Source of the DNA: Apricaphanius iberus
Lineage: Eukaryota > Chordata > Actinopteri > Cyprinodontiformes > Aphaniidae
Direction of reading: 5' to 3'
DNA: 64,000 bases
NCBI GenBank assembly: GCA_028564705.1
Contig: JAPXFQ010000344.1
Location: 5,001 to 69,000 of the forward strand
Part shown: positions 35,100 through 46,313 of the stretch, one piece after another
Layout of the letters: each line of letters begins with the position of its first letter
How positions within the stretch are numbered: position 1 is the first letter of the stretch
Made by a program: the position numbers and the translations under genes
Notes under the pieces: model-generated
What the model saw: the letters and a program-made list of their open reading frames with translations, nothing else
Databases searched by the model: none
Told to the model about the DNA's origin: nothing

Positions 35100-36500
35100 T
35101 GAATGTCTTTCATCAGGTCAGTGTTTGAACGTGTCTAAAATAAATGTAAAGGTAAAAACCAGTCTGTAAAACATGCAGGTTTGGGCTTTTTTTGTTTTGC
35201 CTTCTAAGAACTCTGAGCTTTCCTTTCTGATCCTGAAGCAGGAACCTTTATTCATATGAAACAAATGCAGTCTCGTCAGATTTAGAATTTTGTTCGAAAT
35301 TTAATTTAAAACGCAGAATATTTACCCTGTAAAATCTGATTAGTTTACCTTACTTAAAAACAAACATGCAAAGTGATTGCCTATAAAATAACAAGTGAAC
35401 AGGAATAAATAATTATGTGTTGGAGTTACTAATGTAGATAAAGTAAAATCAACGTGCATGCAAGTTATTATAACTATGACAAATCAGTATAACATATTTA
35501 AACTTAATCATTTTTCAAAGATGGGTCTCATTTTTGATTCCAGTGTAATTAAGTATTTTAATCATTAGCATTTTAAAAAATTCAGTTATTGACATTTATG
35601 TTTGGTTAAAGTTTCAGTTTTATTCATCCAGATTAATAAATAATCAATACTTTTACATTTATCTTAAAAATAATCACTTTCATGTTAATAAATTAGATTA
35701 ATTCTTATTTTCTATTGGTGCTGTTAATAATAAACAAAAAATTCTGCATATAAGACAGAAATAAAATCAAAATTATTTATCATGCAAGGGTTTCTTAATA
35801 CAACATACTTCCAAGTCACTCATGGTTCCAACAACATGCCCCTCAGCACCCTGGGAAATAAGATAATTAGGTCACCCTGATCGTTAACGAGGTACTTGCT
35901 TTTAGCAGGTAACTAAAACTTGAACCCAAGAGTGAGAATAACTCAAGACATTGTGAATTTGAAGTATTTAGATGTACATTACCTAGTTCCAAATACGTTT
36001 CAATTTATAAAATCTATTTAATAAATCATATTAGTACTGGTAACTTATCTGAAGCAAGTCATGATAACTATTTTTGTTTTTTACTTTTAATTCCACAGTA
36101 AAAGTTTCACCTTCAAAATTTCTGCTACAAAAATTAGCAAAAATGTCCCCTTTAAAAATAATTTAAATGTAAAGTGAAATAAATCCCTGTATTCTATAAG
36201 CATGTAAAGCTAAATATTGTTCATCCAGCATGTTTATTTTTTGTTTCATCCCAAAAACTCAGTTTTCCTCCCTGATCCTGCAGCACGAACCTTCATTCAT
36301 ACGAAAGAAATACAGCCTCATCAGAATCACACTTTTGTTCATTTTTAACAATTTTTTTTGCAAATATCGGCATATATTTATATGTACACATTTTTTTTTC
36401 TTTTCTTTGACTTAAATACAATATTTCGGCTGCAAAAAATGTGCAAAAATTCTACTCTAAAACTTCACCTTCCAAATTTTAATCAGAAAAGAAATTTGCT
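35100..36500 (+). repeat. Old local direct duplication, ~1.04-kb offset
   Basis: 35210-35300 (GAGCTTTCCTTTCTGATCCTG, CAGGAACCTTTATTCATATG, AAACAAATGCAGTCTCGTCAG) matches 36255-36330 (CAGTTTTCCTCCCTGATCCTG, CACGAACCTTCATTCATACG, AAAGAAATACAGCCTCATCAG) in the same orientation. A further pair (TTTCACCTTCAAAATTT near 36106 and CTTCACCTTCCAAATTTT near 36464) repeats on a shorter scale. This is a diverged tandem duplication of AT-rich DNA without a gene. Confidence 0.55.
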
Positions 36501-36604
36501 TTCAATTTAAGCAAATAAATTGCTTTTTTTTACTCATTGACATTAATGCACACAATAAAACTAAAGTGTTATAAATTTCTAACAAGGAAACTTGTTTAAC
36601 ACAA

Positions 36605-36852
36605 ATTTAACAACTGGGCAATTCAAGGCGCTCTGTGGATAAAAAGGCAAAAAAACAGTTGTATCATTTCAGCTATTATTAATCGATTACTCAGAGGCCG
36701 CTCTAAACAGACGAGATGTTAGCTCTGATTCAGTGTTTCAGAAAAGAGGAGCAAAGAAAGCTGACTTCTTGGTGCTTATTAAGCCACTCAGCGTTCTGGA
36801 TCAGCAGCAGCTGTCTGACTTTTTAGGCAGACCTGTGAAGGCACTGTTGCAG
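36605..36852 (-). mobile_element. L2-type LINE fragment, antisense
   Basis: GGGCAATTCAAGGCGCTCTG resembles the antisense LINE tail seen at 4313. Further on, CAGCTGTCTGACTTTTTAGG and CAGACCTGTGAAGGCACTGTT match the antisense fragment at 14280-14340. The next element is inserted directly at its end. Confidence 0.5.
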
Positions 36853-36855
36853 TAA

Positions 36856-37359
36856 TGCCATGTTCAGACCGTCGTTTGCTGCCAGGCGTCAAACAGATCA
36901 AATGGAACTAGAGTTGCTGCTTTGAAAATGAAAGTTCAAACCGCATTGCTTGCACATTTGTACTCTGCTCCACGAAATAAGGTCAGATTTTTTCTCCGAC
37001 TCCCCAGCCTTCCAGCTCGATCTAGCTCGTCCTCCATCCTCCCCTCTCCCTGAGTAGCTCCAGCCGGCGGCTCAGCTCGTTCTCCGTCTTCTCCGCCCTT
37101 AAAGCCGGCATCCCGTCGCTGATTGGTTGCTTCCCCGCGTCTGCTGCCCCAAAGTTCAATTTTCCCCACTTCATGCAGCGGCTGCATGGCCGCCTTGAGC
37201 GACCGCCCGAGCAGCAAATGCATTGACGTGCTGATGCCTTGCTGCGCTGATGCGCTGCTGCGCTGACGCACGCGACCAAATGCTGCATAGATACCATAGA
37301 CTTTGTATGTAATCTAGCTGCCCTCCTGCCTGGCGGCAAAGTGCGGTCTGAATGTGGCA
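36856..37359. mobile_element. MITE with TAA target duplication, 504 bp
   Basis: The left end TGCCATGTTCAGACCGTCGT then TTGCTGCCAGGC is mirrored on the right by GCCTGGCGGCAAAGTGCGGT then CTGAATGTGGCA (reverse complement with a few mismatches, about 33 bp). TAA lies immediately outside both ends (36853-36855 and 37360-37362), pointing to the PIF/Harbinger superfamily. The core is CpG-rich with CAAATGCATTGACGTGCTGA and a GCGCTGATGCGCTGCTGCGC stretch. Minus-strand frames of about 110 codons here have no known domain. Confidence 0.8.
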
Positions 37360-37362
37360 TAA

Positions 37363-37589
37363 GTACGGTGGCCCTGAAGGGTCACAGCACGCAAATTAAG
37401 AAAACACATGCTGTCAGTTCTTTCTTTATAGAACGGGTCGGTGTACACCTTAAAATATTATTCAAGCTGTCAAGCTGCATCTTTCGAATTTATTTCCGTC
37501 TTTTAACGATACTTCATGACGGTTCTGAGTAACTATAATAGATAACTATAACCAGCTAACAGCGTGTTTCACACTACATACAGCTGGAT
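37363..37589. other. Short unique spacer before the 25-bp array
   Basis: No recognised element. It separates the MITE from the minisatellite. Confidence 0.5.
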
Positions 37590-40500
37590 TCGTCTCCGAC
37601 TGAAGAACGTTCCTCTTTAACCGACTGAAGAACGTTTGTCTCCAACCGACTGAAGAACGTTTGTATTCAACCGACTGAAGAACGTTCCTCTCCAACCGAC
37701 TGAAGAACGTTTGTCTTCAACCGACTGAAGAACGTTCTTCTCCAACCGACTGAAGAACGTTTGTCTCCAACCGACTGAAGAACGTTTGTCTTCAACCGAC
37801 TGAAGAACGTTCTTCTCCAACCGACTGAAGAACGTTCGTCTCCAACCGACTGAAGAACGTTTGTCTTCAACCGACTGAAGAACGTTCGTCTCCAACCGAC
37901 TGAAGAACGTTTGTCTTCAACCGACTGAAGAACGTTCGTCTCCAACCGACTGAAGAACGTTCCTCTTTAACCGACTGGAGAACGTCCTCTCCAACCGACT
38001 GAAGAACGTTCGTCTCCAACCGACTGAAGAACGTTCCTCTTCAACCGACTGGAGAACGTTCTTCTTCAACCGACTGAAGAACGTTCGTCTCCAACTGACT
38101 GAAGAACGTTCCTCTTCAACCGACTGGAGAACGTCCTCTCCAACCGACTGAAGAACGTTCGTCTCCAACAGTCTGAAGAACGTTCGTCTCCAACCGACTG
38201 GAGAACGTTCTTCTCCAACCGACTGAAGAACGTTCCTCTTCAACCGCCTGGAGAACGTTCCTCTGAGAGTGGAGAACGTTCGTCTCCAACCGACTGGAGA
38301 ACGTTCGTCTCCAACCGACTGAAGAACGTTCTTCTCCAACCGACTTAAGAACGTTTGTCTTCAACCGACTGAAGAACGTTCTTCTCCAACCGACTGAAGA
38401 ACGTTTGTCTCCAACCGACTGAAGAACGTTTGTCTTCAACCGACTGAAGAACGTTCTTCTCCAACCGACTGAAGAACGTTCCTTTTCTAACCGACTGAAG
38501 AACGTTCGTCTTCAACCGACTGGAGAACGTTCGTCTCCAACCGACTGAAAACGTCTTCTCCAACCGACTGAAGAACGTTCGTCTCCAACCGACTGAAGAA
38601 CGTTCGTCTCCAACCGACTGAAGAACGTTCCTCTCCAACCGACTGAAGAACTTCTCTCAACCGACTGAAGAACGTTCGTCTCCAACCGACTGAAGAACGT
38701 TCTTCTCCAACCGACTGGAGAACGTCCTCTCCAACCGACTGAAGAACGTTGTCTTCAACCGTCTGAAGAACGTTCCTCTCCAACCGACTGAAGAACGTTC
38801 GTCTTCAACCGTCTGAAGAACGTTCTTCTCCAACCGACTGAAGAACGTTCCTCTCCAACCGACTGAAGAACGTTCGTCTTCAACCGACTGAAGAACGTTC
38901 TTCTCCAACCGACTGAAGAACGTTCGTCTTCAACCGACTGAAGAACGTTCTTCTCCAACCGACTGAAGAATGTTCCTCTCCAACCGACTGAAGAACGTTC
39001 GTCTTCAACCGTCTGAAGAACGTTCGTCTTCAACCGACTGAAGAACGTTCCTCTCCAACCGACTGGAGAACGTTCCTCTCCAACCGACTGAAGAACGTTG
39101 GTCTTCAACCGACTGGAGAACGTTCGTCTCCAACCGACTGAAGAACGTTCGTCTCCAACCGACTGAAGAACGTTCCTCTCCAACCGACTGAAGAACGTTC
39201 CTCTCCAACCGTCTGAAGAACGTTCCTCTCCAACCGTCTGAAGAACGTTCCTCTCCAACCGACTGAAGAACGTTGGTCTTCAACCGACTGGAGAACGTTC
39301 CTCTCCAACCGTCTGAAGAACGTTGGTCTTCAACCGACTGGAGAACGTTGGTCTTCAACCGACTGGAGAACGTTCCTCTCCAACCGACTGAAGAACGTTG
39401 GTCTTCAACCGACTGGAGAACGTTCCTCTCCAACCGTCTGAAGAACGTTGGTCTTCAACCGACTGGAGAACGTTCGTCTCCAACCGACTGAAGAACGTTC
39501 CTCTCCAATCGACTGAAGAACGTTCCTCTCCAACCGTCTGAAGAACGTTCCTCTCCAACCGTCTGAAGAACGTTCGTCTTCAACCGACTGAAGAACGTTC
39601 TTCTCCAACCGACTGAAGAACGTTCGTCTTCAACCGACTGAAGAACGTTCTTCTCCAACCGACTGAAGAATGTTCCTCTCCAACCGACTGAAGAACGTTC
39701 GTCTTCAACCGTCTGAAGAACGTTCGTCTTCAACCGACTGAAGAACGTTCTTCTCCAACCGACTGAAGAACGTTCGTCTTCAACCGACTGAAGAACGTTC
39801 TTCTCCAACCGACTGAAGAACGTTCCTCTCCAACCGACTGAAGAACGTTCGTCTCCAACCGTCTGAAGAACGTTCGTCTTCAACCGACTGAAGAACGTTC
39901 CTCTCCAACCGACTGAAGAACGTTCCTCTCCAACCGACTGAAGAACGTTCCTCTTCAACCGACTGGAGAACGTTCGTCTCCAACCGACTGAAGAACGTTC
40001 CTCTCCAACCGACTGAAGAACGTTCCTCTCCAACCGATCTGAAGAACGTTCCTCTCCAACCGTCTGAAGAACGTTCCTCTCCAACCGTCTGAAGAACGTT
40101 CCTCTCCAACCGTCTGAAGAACGTTGGTCTTCAACCGACTGGAGACGTTCCTCTCCAACCGTCTGAAGAACGTTGGTCTTCAACCGACTGGAGAACGTTG
40201 GTCTTCAAACCGACTGGAGAACGTTCCTCTCCAACCGACTGAAGAACGTTGGTCTTCAACCCGACTGGAAGAACGTTCCTCTCCAACCGTCTGAAGAACG
40301 TTTGGTCCTTCAACCCGACTGAAGAACGTTCGTCTCCAACCGACTGAAGAACGTTCCTCTCCAACCGACTGAAGAACGTTCCTCTCCAACCGTCTGAAGA
40401 ACGTTCCTCTCCAACCGTCTGAAGAACGTTCCTCTCCAACCGACTGAAGAACGTTCCTCTCCAACCGTCTGAAGAACGTTCCTCTCCAACCGTCTGAAGA

Positions 40501-43500
40501 ACGTTCCTCTCCAACCGACTGAAGAACGTTCCTCTCCAACCGTCTGAAGAACGTTCCTCTCCAACCGACTGAAGAACGTTTCCTCTCCAACCGACTGAAG
40601 AACGTTCTGTCTCCAACCGACTGAAGAACGTTCCTCTCCAACCGACTGAAGAACGTTCGTCTCCAACCGTACTGAAGAACGTTCCTCTCTCCAACCGACT
40701 GAAGAACGTTCCTCTCCAACCGACTGAAGAACGTTCGTCTTCAACCGACTGAAGAACGTTCTTCTCCAACCGACTGGAGAACGTTCGTCTCCAACCGACT
40801 GAAGAACGTTCGTCTTCAACCGACTGGAGAAACGTTCGTCTCCAACCGACTGAAGAACGTTCGTCTCCAACCGACTGAAGAACGTTCCTCTCCAACCGAC
40901 TGAAGAACGTTCGGTCTTCAACCGACTGGAGAACGTTCTTCTCCAACCGACTGAAGAACGTTGGTCTTCAACCGACTGAAGAACGTTCTCTCCAACCGAC
41001 TGAAGAACGTTTGTCTCCAACCGACTGAAGAACGTTTGTCTTCAACCGACTGGAGAACGTTCTTCTTCAACCGACTGGAGAACGTTCCTCTTCAACCGCC
41101 TGGAGAACGTTCGTCTCCAATCGACTGAAGAACCTTCGTCTCCAACCGACTGAAGAACGTTCTTCTCCAACCGACTGAAGAACGTTTGTCTTCAACCGAC
41201 TGAAAACGTTCTTCCGTTCCTCAACCGACTGAAGAACGTTTGTCTTCAACCGACTGAAGAACGTTCTTCTCCAACCGACTGAAGAACTTGTCTCCAACCG
41301 ACTGAAGAACGTTCTTCTTCAACCGACTGAAAACGTTCCTCTCCAACCGACTGAAGAACGTCGTCTTCACGACTGAAGAACTTCTTCTCCACCGACTGGA
41401 AGAACGTTCGTCTCCAACCGACTGAAGAACGTTCTTCTCCAACCGACTGAAGAACGTTCGTCTTCAACCGACTGGAGAACGTTCTTCTCCAACCGACTGA
41501 AGAACGTTCGTCTCCAACCGACTGAAGAACGTTCCTCTCCAACCGACTGAAGAACGTTCCTCTCAGACTGAAGAACGTTCGTCTCCAACCGACTGAAGAA
41601 CGTTCGTCTCCAACCGACTGAAGAACGTTCGTCTCCAACCGACTGAAGAACGTTCTTCTCCAACCGACTGAAGAACGTTTGTCTTCAACCGACTGAAGAA
41701 CGTTCTTCTCCAACCGACTGAAGAACGTTCGTCTCCAACCGACTGAAGAACGTTCTTCTTCAACGACTGAAGAACGTTCCTCTCCACCGACTGAAGAACG
41801 TTCGTCTTCAACCGACTGAAAACTTCTTCTCCAACCGACTGAAGAACGTTGTCTCTCAACCGACTGAAGAACGTTCCTCTTCAACCGACTGGAGAACGTT
41901 CTTCTCCAACCGACTGAAGAACGTTCTTCTCCAACCGACTGAAGAACGTTCTCTCTCCAACCGACTGGAGAACGTTCTCTCCAACCGACTGAGAACGTTC
42001 TCTCCAACCGACTGAAGAACGTTCCTCTTCAACCGACTGAAGAACGTTCGTCTCCAACCGACTGAAGAACGTTCGTCTCCAACCGACTGAAGAACGTTCC
42101 TCTCCAACCGATCTGAAGAACGTTCGTCTCAACCGACTGAAGAACGTTCTTCTCCAACCGACTGAAGAACGTTTGTCTCCAACCGACTGAAGAACGTTCT
42201 TCTCCAACCGACTGAAGAACGTTCGTCTCCAACCGACTGAAGAACGTTTGTCTTCAACCGACTGAAGAACGTTCGTCTCCAACCGACTGAAGAACGTTCC
42301 TCTCCAACCGACTGAAGAACGTTCCTCTCCAACCGACTGAAGAACGTTGGTCTTCAACCGACTGAAGAACGTTCCTCTCCAACCGACTGAAGAACGTTCG
42401 TCTTCAACCGACTGAAGAACGTTCTTCTCCAACCGACTGAAGAACGTTCCTCTCCAACCGACTGAAGAACGTTCGTCTTCAACCGACTGAAGAACGTTCT
42501 TCTCCAACCGACTGAAGAACGTTCCTCTGAGAGTGGAGAACGTTCGTCTCCAACCGACTGAAGAACGTTCCTCTCCAACCGACTGAAGAACGTTCCTCTC
42601 CAACCGACTGAAGAACGTTCGTCTCCAACCGACTGAAGAACGTTCGTCTCCAACCGACTGAAGAACGTTCGTCTCCAACCGACTGAAGAACGTTCGTCTC
42701 CAACCGACTGAAGAACGTTCGTCTCCAACCGACTGAAGAACGTTCTCTCAACCGACTGAAGAACTTCCTCTATGAAACGTTCGTCTCCACCGACTGAAGA
42801 ACGTTCGTCTCCAACCGACTGAAGAACGTTCGTCTCCAACCGACTGAAGAACGTTCCTCTTCAACCGACTGGAGAACGTTCCTCTTCAACCGACTGAAGA
42901 ACGTTCCTCTTCAACCGACTGAAGAACGTTCGTCTCCAACCGACTGAAGAACGTTCGTCTCAGAGTGAAGAACGTTCGTCTCCAACCGACTGAAGAACGT
43001 TCCTCTCCAACCGACTGAAGAACGTTCCTCTCCAACCGACTGAAGAACGTTCCTCTCAGACTGAAGAACGTTCGTCTCCAACCGACTGAAGAACGTTCGT
43101 CTCCAACCGACTGAAGAACGTTCCTCTCCAACCGTCTGAAGAACGTTCGTCTCCAACCGACTGAAGAACGTTCGTCTTCAACAGACTGAAGAACGTTCGT
43201 CTTCAACCGACTGAAGAACGTTCGTCTTCAACAGACTGAAGAACGTTCGTCTCCAACCGACTGAAGAACGTTCGTCTTCAACCGTCTGAAGAACGTTCGT
43301 CTTCAACCGACTGAAGAACGTTCGTCTTCAACAGACTGAAGAACGTTCGTCTCCAACCGACTGAAGAACGTTCGTCTCCAACCGACTGAAGAACGTTCTC
43401 TCCACCGACTGAAGAACGTTCGTCTCCAACCGACTGAAGAACGTTCTCTCCAACCGACTGAAGAACGTTCCTCTCCAACCGACTGAAGAACGTTCCTCTC

Positions 43501-45238
43501 CAACCGACTGAAGAACGTTCCTCCTAACCGACTGAAGAACGTTCGTCTCCAACCGACTGAAGAACGTTCGTCTCCAACCGACTGAAGAACTTCGTCTCAA
43601 CCGACTGAAGAACGTTCCTCTCCAACCGACTGAAGAACGTTCGTCTTCACCGACTGAAGAACGTTCCTCTCCAACCGACTGAAGAACTTCGTCCCAACCG
43701 ACTGAAGAACGTTCGTCTTCAACCGACTGAAGAACGTTCGTCTCCAACCGACTGAAGAACGTTCGTCTTCAACCGACTGAAGAACGTTCCTCTCCAACCG
43801 ACTGAAGAACGTTCGTCTCCAACCGACTGAAGAACGTTCGTCTCCAACCGACTGAAGAACGTTCCTCTCCAACCGACTGAAGAACGTTCCTCTCCAACCG
43901 ACTGAAGAACGTTCCTCTCCAACCGACTGAAGAACGTTCCTCTCCAACCGACTGAAGAACGTTCGTCTTCAACCGACTGAAGAACGTTCGTCTCCAACCG
44001 ACTGAAGAACGTTCGTCTCCAACCGACTGAAGAACGTTCGTCTCCAACCGACTGAAGAACGTTCGTCTTCAACCGACTGAAGAACGTTCGTCTTCAACCG
44101 ACTGAAGAACGTTCGTCTTCAACCGACTGAAGAACGTTCGTCTTCAACCGACTGAAGAACGTTCGTCTCCAACCGACTGAAGAACGTTCGTCTTCAACAG
44201 ACTGAAGAACGTTCGTCTTCAACCGACTGAAGAACGTTCGTCTTCAACCGACTGAAGAACGTTCGTCTCCAACCGACTGAAGAACGTTCGTCTCCAACCG
44301 ACTGAAGAACGTTCGTCTTCAACAGACTGAAGAACGTTCGTCTCCAACCGTCTGAAGAACGTTCGTCTCCAACCGACTGAAGAACGTTCGTCTCCAACCG
44401 ACTGAAGAACGTTCGTCTTCAACCGACTGAAGAACGTTCGTCTAACCGTGGAAGAACGTTCCTCTCCAACCGACTGAAGAACGTTCCTCTCCAACCGACT
44501 GAAGAACGTTCCTGTCTCAACCGTCTGAAGAACGTTCGCTCCAACGACTGAAGACGTTCGTCCTCACCGACTGAAGAACGTTCGTCTTCAACCGACTGAA
44601 GAACGTTCGTCTCCAACCGACTGAAGAACGTTGTCTCAACCGACTGAGAACGTTTCTCAACGACTGAAGAACGTTCGTCTCCAACCGACTGAAGAACGTT
44701 CGTCTTCAACCGACTGAAGAACGTTCGTCTCCAACCGTCTGAAGAACGTTCGTCTCCAACCGACTGAAGAACGTTCCTCTCCAACCGACTGAAGAACGTT
44801 CGTCTTCAACCGACTGAAGAACGTTCGTCTCCAACCGACTGAAGAACGTTCGTCTCCAACCGACTGAAGAACGTTCGTCTCCAACCGACTGAAGAACGTT
44901 CGTCTCCAACCGCTGAAGAACGTTCGTCTCCAACCGACTGAAGAACGTTCGTCTCCAACCGACTGAAGAACGTTCGTCTCCAACTCTGAAGAACGTTCGT
45001 CTCCAACCGACTGAAGAACGTTCGTCTTCAACGACTGAAGAACGTTCGTCTCCAACCGTCTGAAGAACGTTCGTCTCAACCGACTGAAGAACGTTCCTCT
45101 CCAACCGACTGAAGAACGTTCCTCTCCAACCGACTGAAGAACGTTCCTCTCCAACCGACTGAAGAACGTTCCTCTCCAACCGACTGAAGAACGTTCCTCT
45201 CCAACCGTCTGAAGAACGTTCGTCTTCAACAGACTGAA
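37590..45238 (-). repeat. 25-bp CpG-rich minisatellite, ~7.6 kb, about 300 units
   Basis: The plus-strand unit starts GACTGAAGAACGTT, continues with a variable CGTCTCC, CCTCTCC, TGTCTTC or TTCTCC block, and ends CAACC. The usual unit carries three CpGs and the AACGTT palindrome. On the minus strand the CTCC-type unit has no stop in any frame; because 25 is one more than a multiple of three, each frame cycles through the same 25-residue string (GWRRTFFSRLETNVLQSV, then GDERSSV). Units with the TTC variant add a TGA in one frame. Many overlapping minus-strand open frames (up to 271 codons) result; none has an independent start or family match, so I do not call a gene. Variants cluster by region, and 50-bp dimers (GACTGGAGAACG alternating with GTCTGAAGAACG) dominate near 39.1-39.5 kb. 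The array ends about 1.1 kb before the grm7 start codon. Confidence 0.97.
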
Positions 45239-45360
45239 CTGTGACTCCTCCACCTGCTGCTTCTTCTCTAACTTCCTCGGCATCCCAACTCTCTCTGACG
45301 CTCCAGATTGAAGCAGAATGAGATTCCTGTCAGGTTCGCTTCATTGAAAGGATAGATCAA
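45239..45360. other. Short unique segment between two arrays
   Basis: Starts with GTGACTCCTCCACCTGCTGC. No element recognised. Confidence 0.4.
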
Positions 45361-45495
45361 TGAACGCACACACACACAGACCTACACACACACACAGACC
45401 TACACACACGCACACACACAGACCTACACACACACACACACACAGACCTACACACACGCACACACACAGACCTACACACACACACACACGCACAC
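45361..45495. repeat. Compound (CA)n microsatellite with ACAGACCTAC interruptions
   Basis: CACACACA runs are broken at regular intervals by CAGACCTACACAC, six times, giving a nested short minisatellite of roughly 20-26 bp. Such dinucleotide tracts next to promoters can adopt left-handed or other non-B structures. Confidence 0.95.
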
Positions 45496-45944
45496 AAACG
45501 GCTCTGCACGCATCCATATTCGTGGATCTTTTTCTCCTTTTTTCTCCTTTCTGGGATGATTCTCGGCTTGTTTTGGCAACAGGAATCTCACGCTGACACT
45601 TCCACAAGCGGCGCGTGGGTGGAGTGTGCGCGAGCGTGTGCGTGTATGTGTGTGAGCGCGCGCACCGTCACGTGAGCGTCCGCGGATGTCTCTGCTCCTG
45701 CTCGGACTCCCGGACTCCTCCTGACCACGCACGCGCGTACAGGTGAGGTCGGGGAGGGGGGGGGAGGTGCCTGACGCTCACGCGCACGCGCACACTCTCT
45801 CTCTCTCACTCACTCACTCACGCAGTGAGGCAGACGCGCGCGCTGCGCGGCGGAGAGCAGAGCGCAGTTATTTGGGGCTGTCGGTGCGGAGCGGCTGGAT
45901 CCCCGCGGAGACCTTCTCCTCCTCTTCGGAGCCGGTTCTGGATC

Positions 45945-46037
45945 ATGGTGTCAGTGCGGGACGTGGGTCGGGTGCGTTTTTTCACGCCGCCGTGGACGGA
46001 ATGTGCGCGGCTGCTGCAGGAGTTAAAGGAGTCGTGA
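45945..46037 (+). other. Upstream ORF 1 (30 codons)
   Basis: ATG in ATCATGG context opens a 30-codon frame beginning MVSVRDVGRVRFF and ending TGA, 277 bases before the receptor start. If the transcript starts upstream and the possible 5' UTR intron is retained, it could reduce initiation at the main start; if 45743-46185 is spliced out, it is absent from the mRNA. No homology is claimed. Confidence 0.35.
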
Positions 46038-46187
46038 ATCTCGTTCCTTTGTTGAATGATCCCGGAGTGATGCTGCTGAGGATGCAGGAGCAACAAGCGT
46101 GCGGAGACTCTGCGCATACTTTGCGGTGATCTGACGCGGACTGTTGAGCCAGTTTGCGGGATTTCAGTTTGGTTTTCCCCAACAGGA

Positions 46188-46223
46188 ATGAACTTGGCTC
46201 TGGGGATACTCTTCCTCTCCTGA
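46188..46223 (+). other. Upstream ORF 2 (11 codons, hydrophobic)
   Basis: ATG at 46188 encodes MNLALGILFLS and stops 90 bases before the receptor start. It lies just after the possible acceptor CAG at 46185, so it would remain in a spliced leader. Confidence 0.35.
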
Positions 46224-46313
46224 GAAGTGCTTCATCCTTGCGGCAGCTGTGCGCTTTGTGCGGCTGGAGCGCGCTGGTCCCCGAACAGGGGCGGAGGGAG
46301 CGGATCCAGAGCC

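Larger units (their letters stand above)
45600..46313 (+). promoter_or_regulatory. grm7: CpG-rich promoter and 5' UTR region of grm7
   Basis: From about 45600 the sequence becomes GC- and CpG-rich (GCGAGCGTGTGCGTG, CACGTGAGCGTCCGCGG, GACGCGCGCGCTGCGCGG) up to the start codon and through the exon, as in a vertebrate CpG-island promoter. No convincing TATA box is seen. A pyrimidine/CT-CACT tract lies at 45793-45821. CAG|GTGAGG at 45740-45748 is a strong donor-like site, and a T/C-rich tract ending in CAG at 46185 looks like an acceptor, so a 5' UTR intron of about 443 bp (45743-46185) is possible. Transcription start sites cannot be placed from sequence alone. Confidence 0.65.

Noticed and set aside
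37022..37360. 110-codon minus frames in the 36.9-37.4 kb MITE
   Set aside because: Two overlapping frames in a CpG-rich MITE core, reaching into the terminal repeat. No transposase motif.
40131..40946. 271-codon minus-strand frame in the 25-bp array
   Set aside because: Same repeat peptide in all frames, no independent start context, no unique N- or C-terminal part and no promoter. Kept as a finding about the repeat, not as a gene.
37590..45238. CRISPR array
   Set aside because: Units are contiguous 25-bp tandem copies without unique spacers, in a vertebrate context.
45341..45607. Open frames over the CA repeat
   Set aside because: Vertebrate (CA)n translation (CVCVCV / HTHTHT) with no other content.
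45743..46129. 128-codon frame over the promoter
   Set aside because: It starts at a non-ATG codon in CpG-rich DNA and includes the CA/CT tract. No homology and likely chance.
46227..46313. N-terminal extension of the grm7 frame by 29 codons
   Set aside because: The upstream codon is GTG, not ATG. ATG at 46314 has a strong GCCATGG context and is followed directly by a signal peptide.
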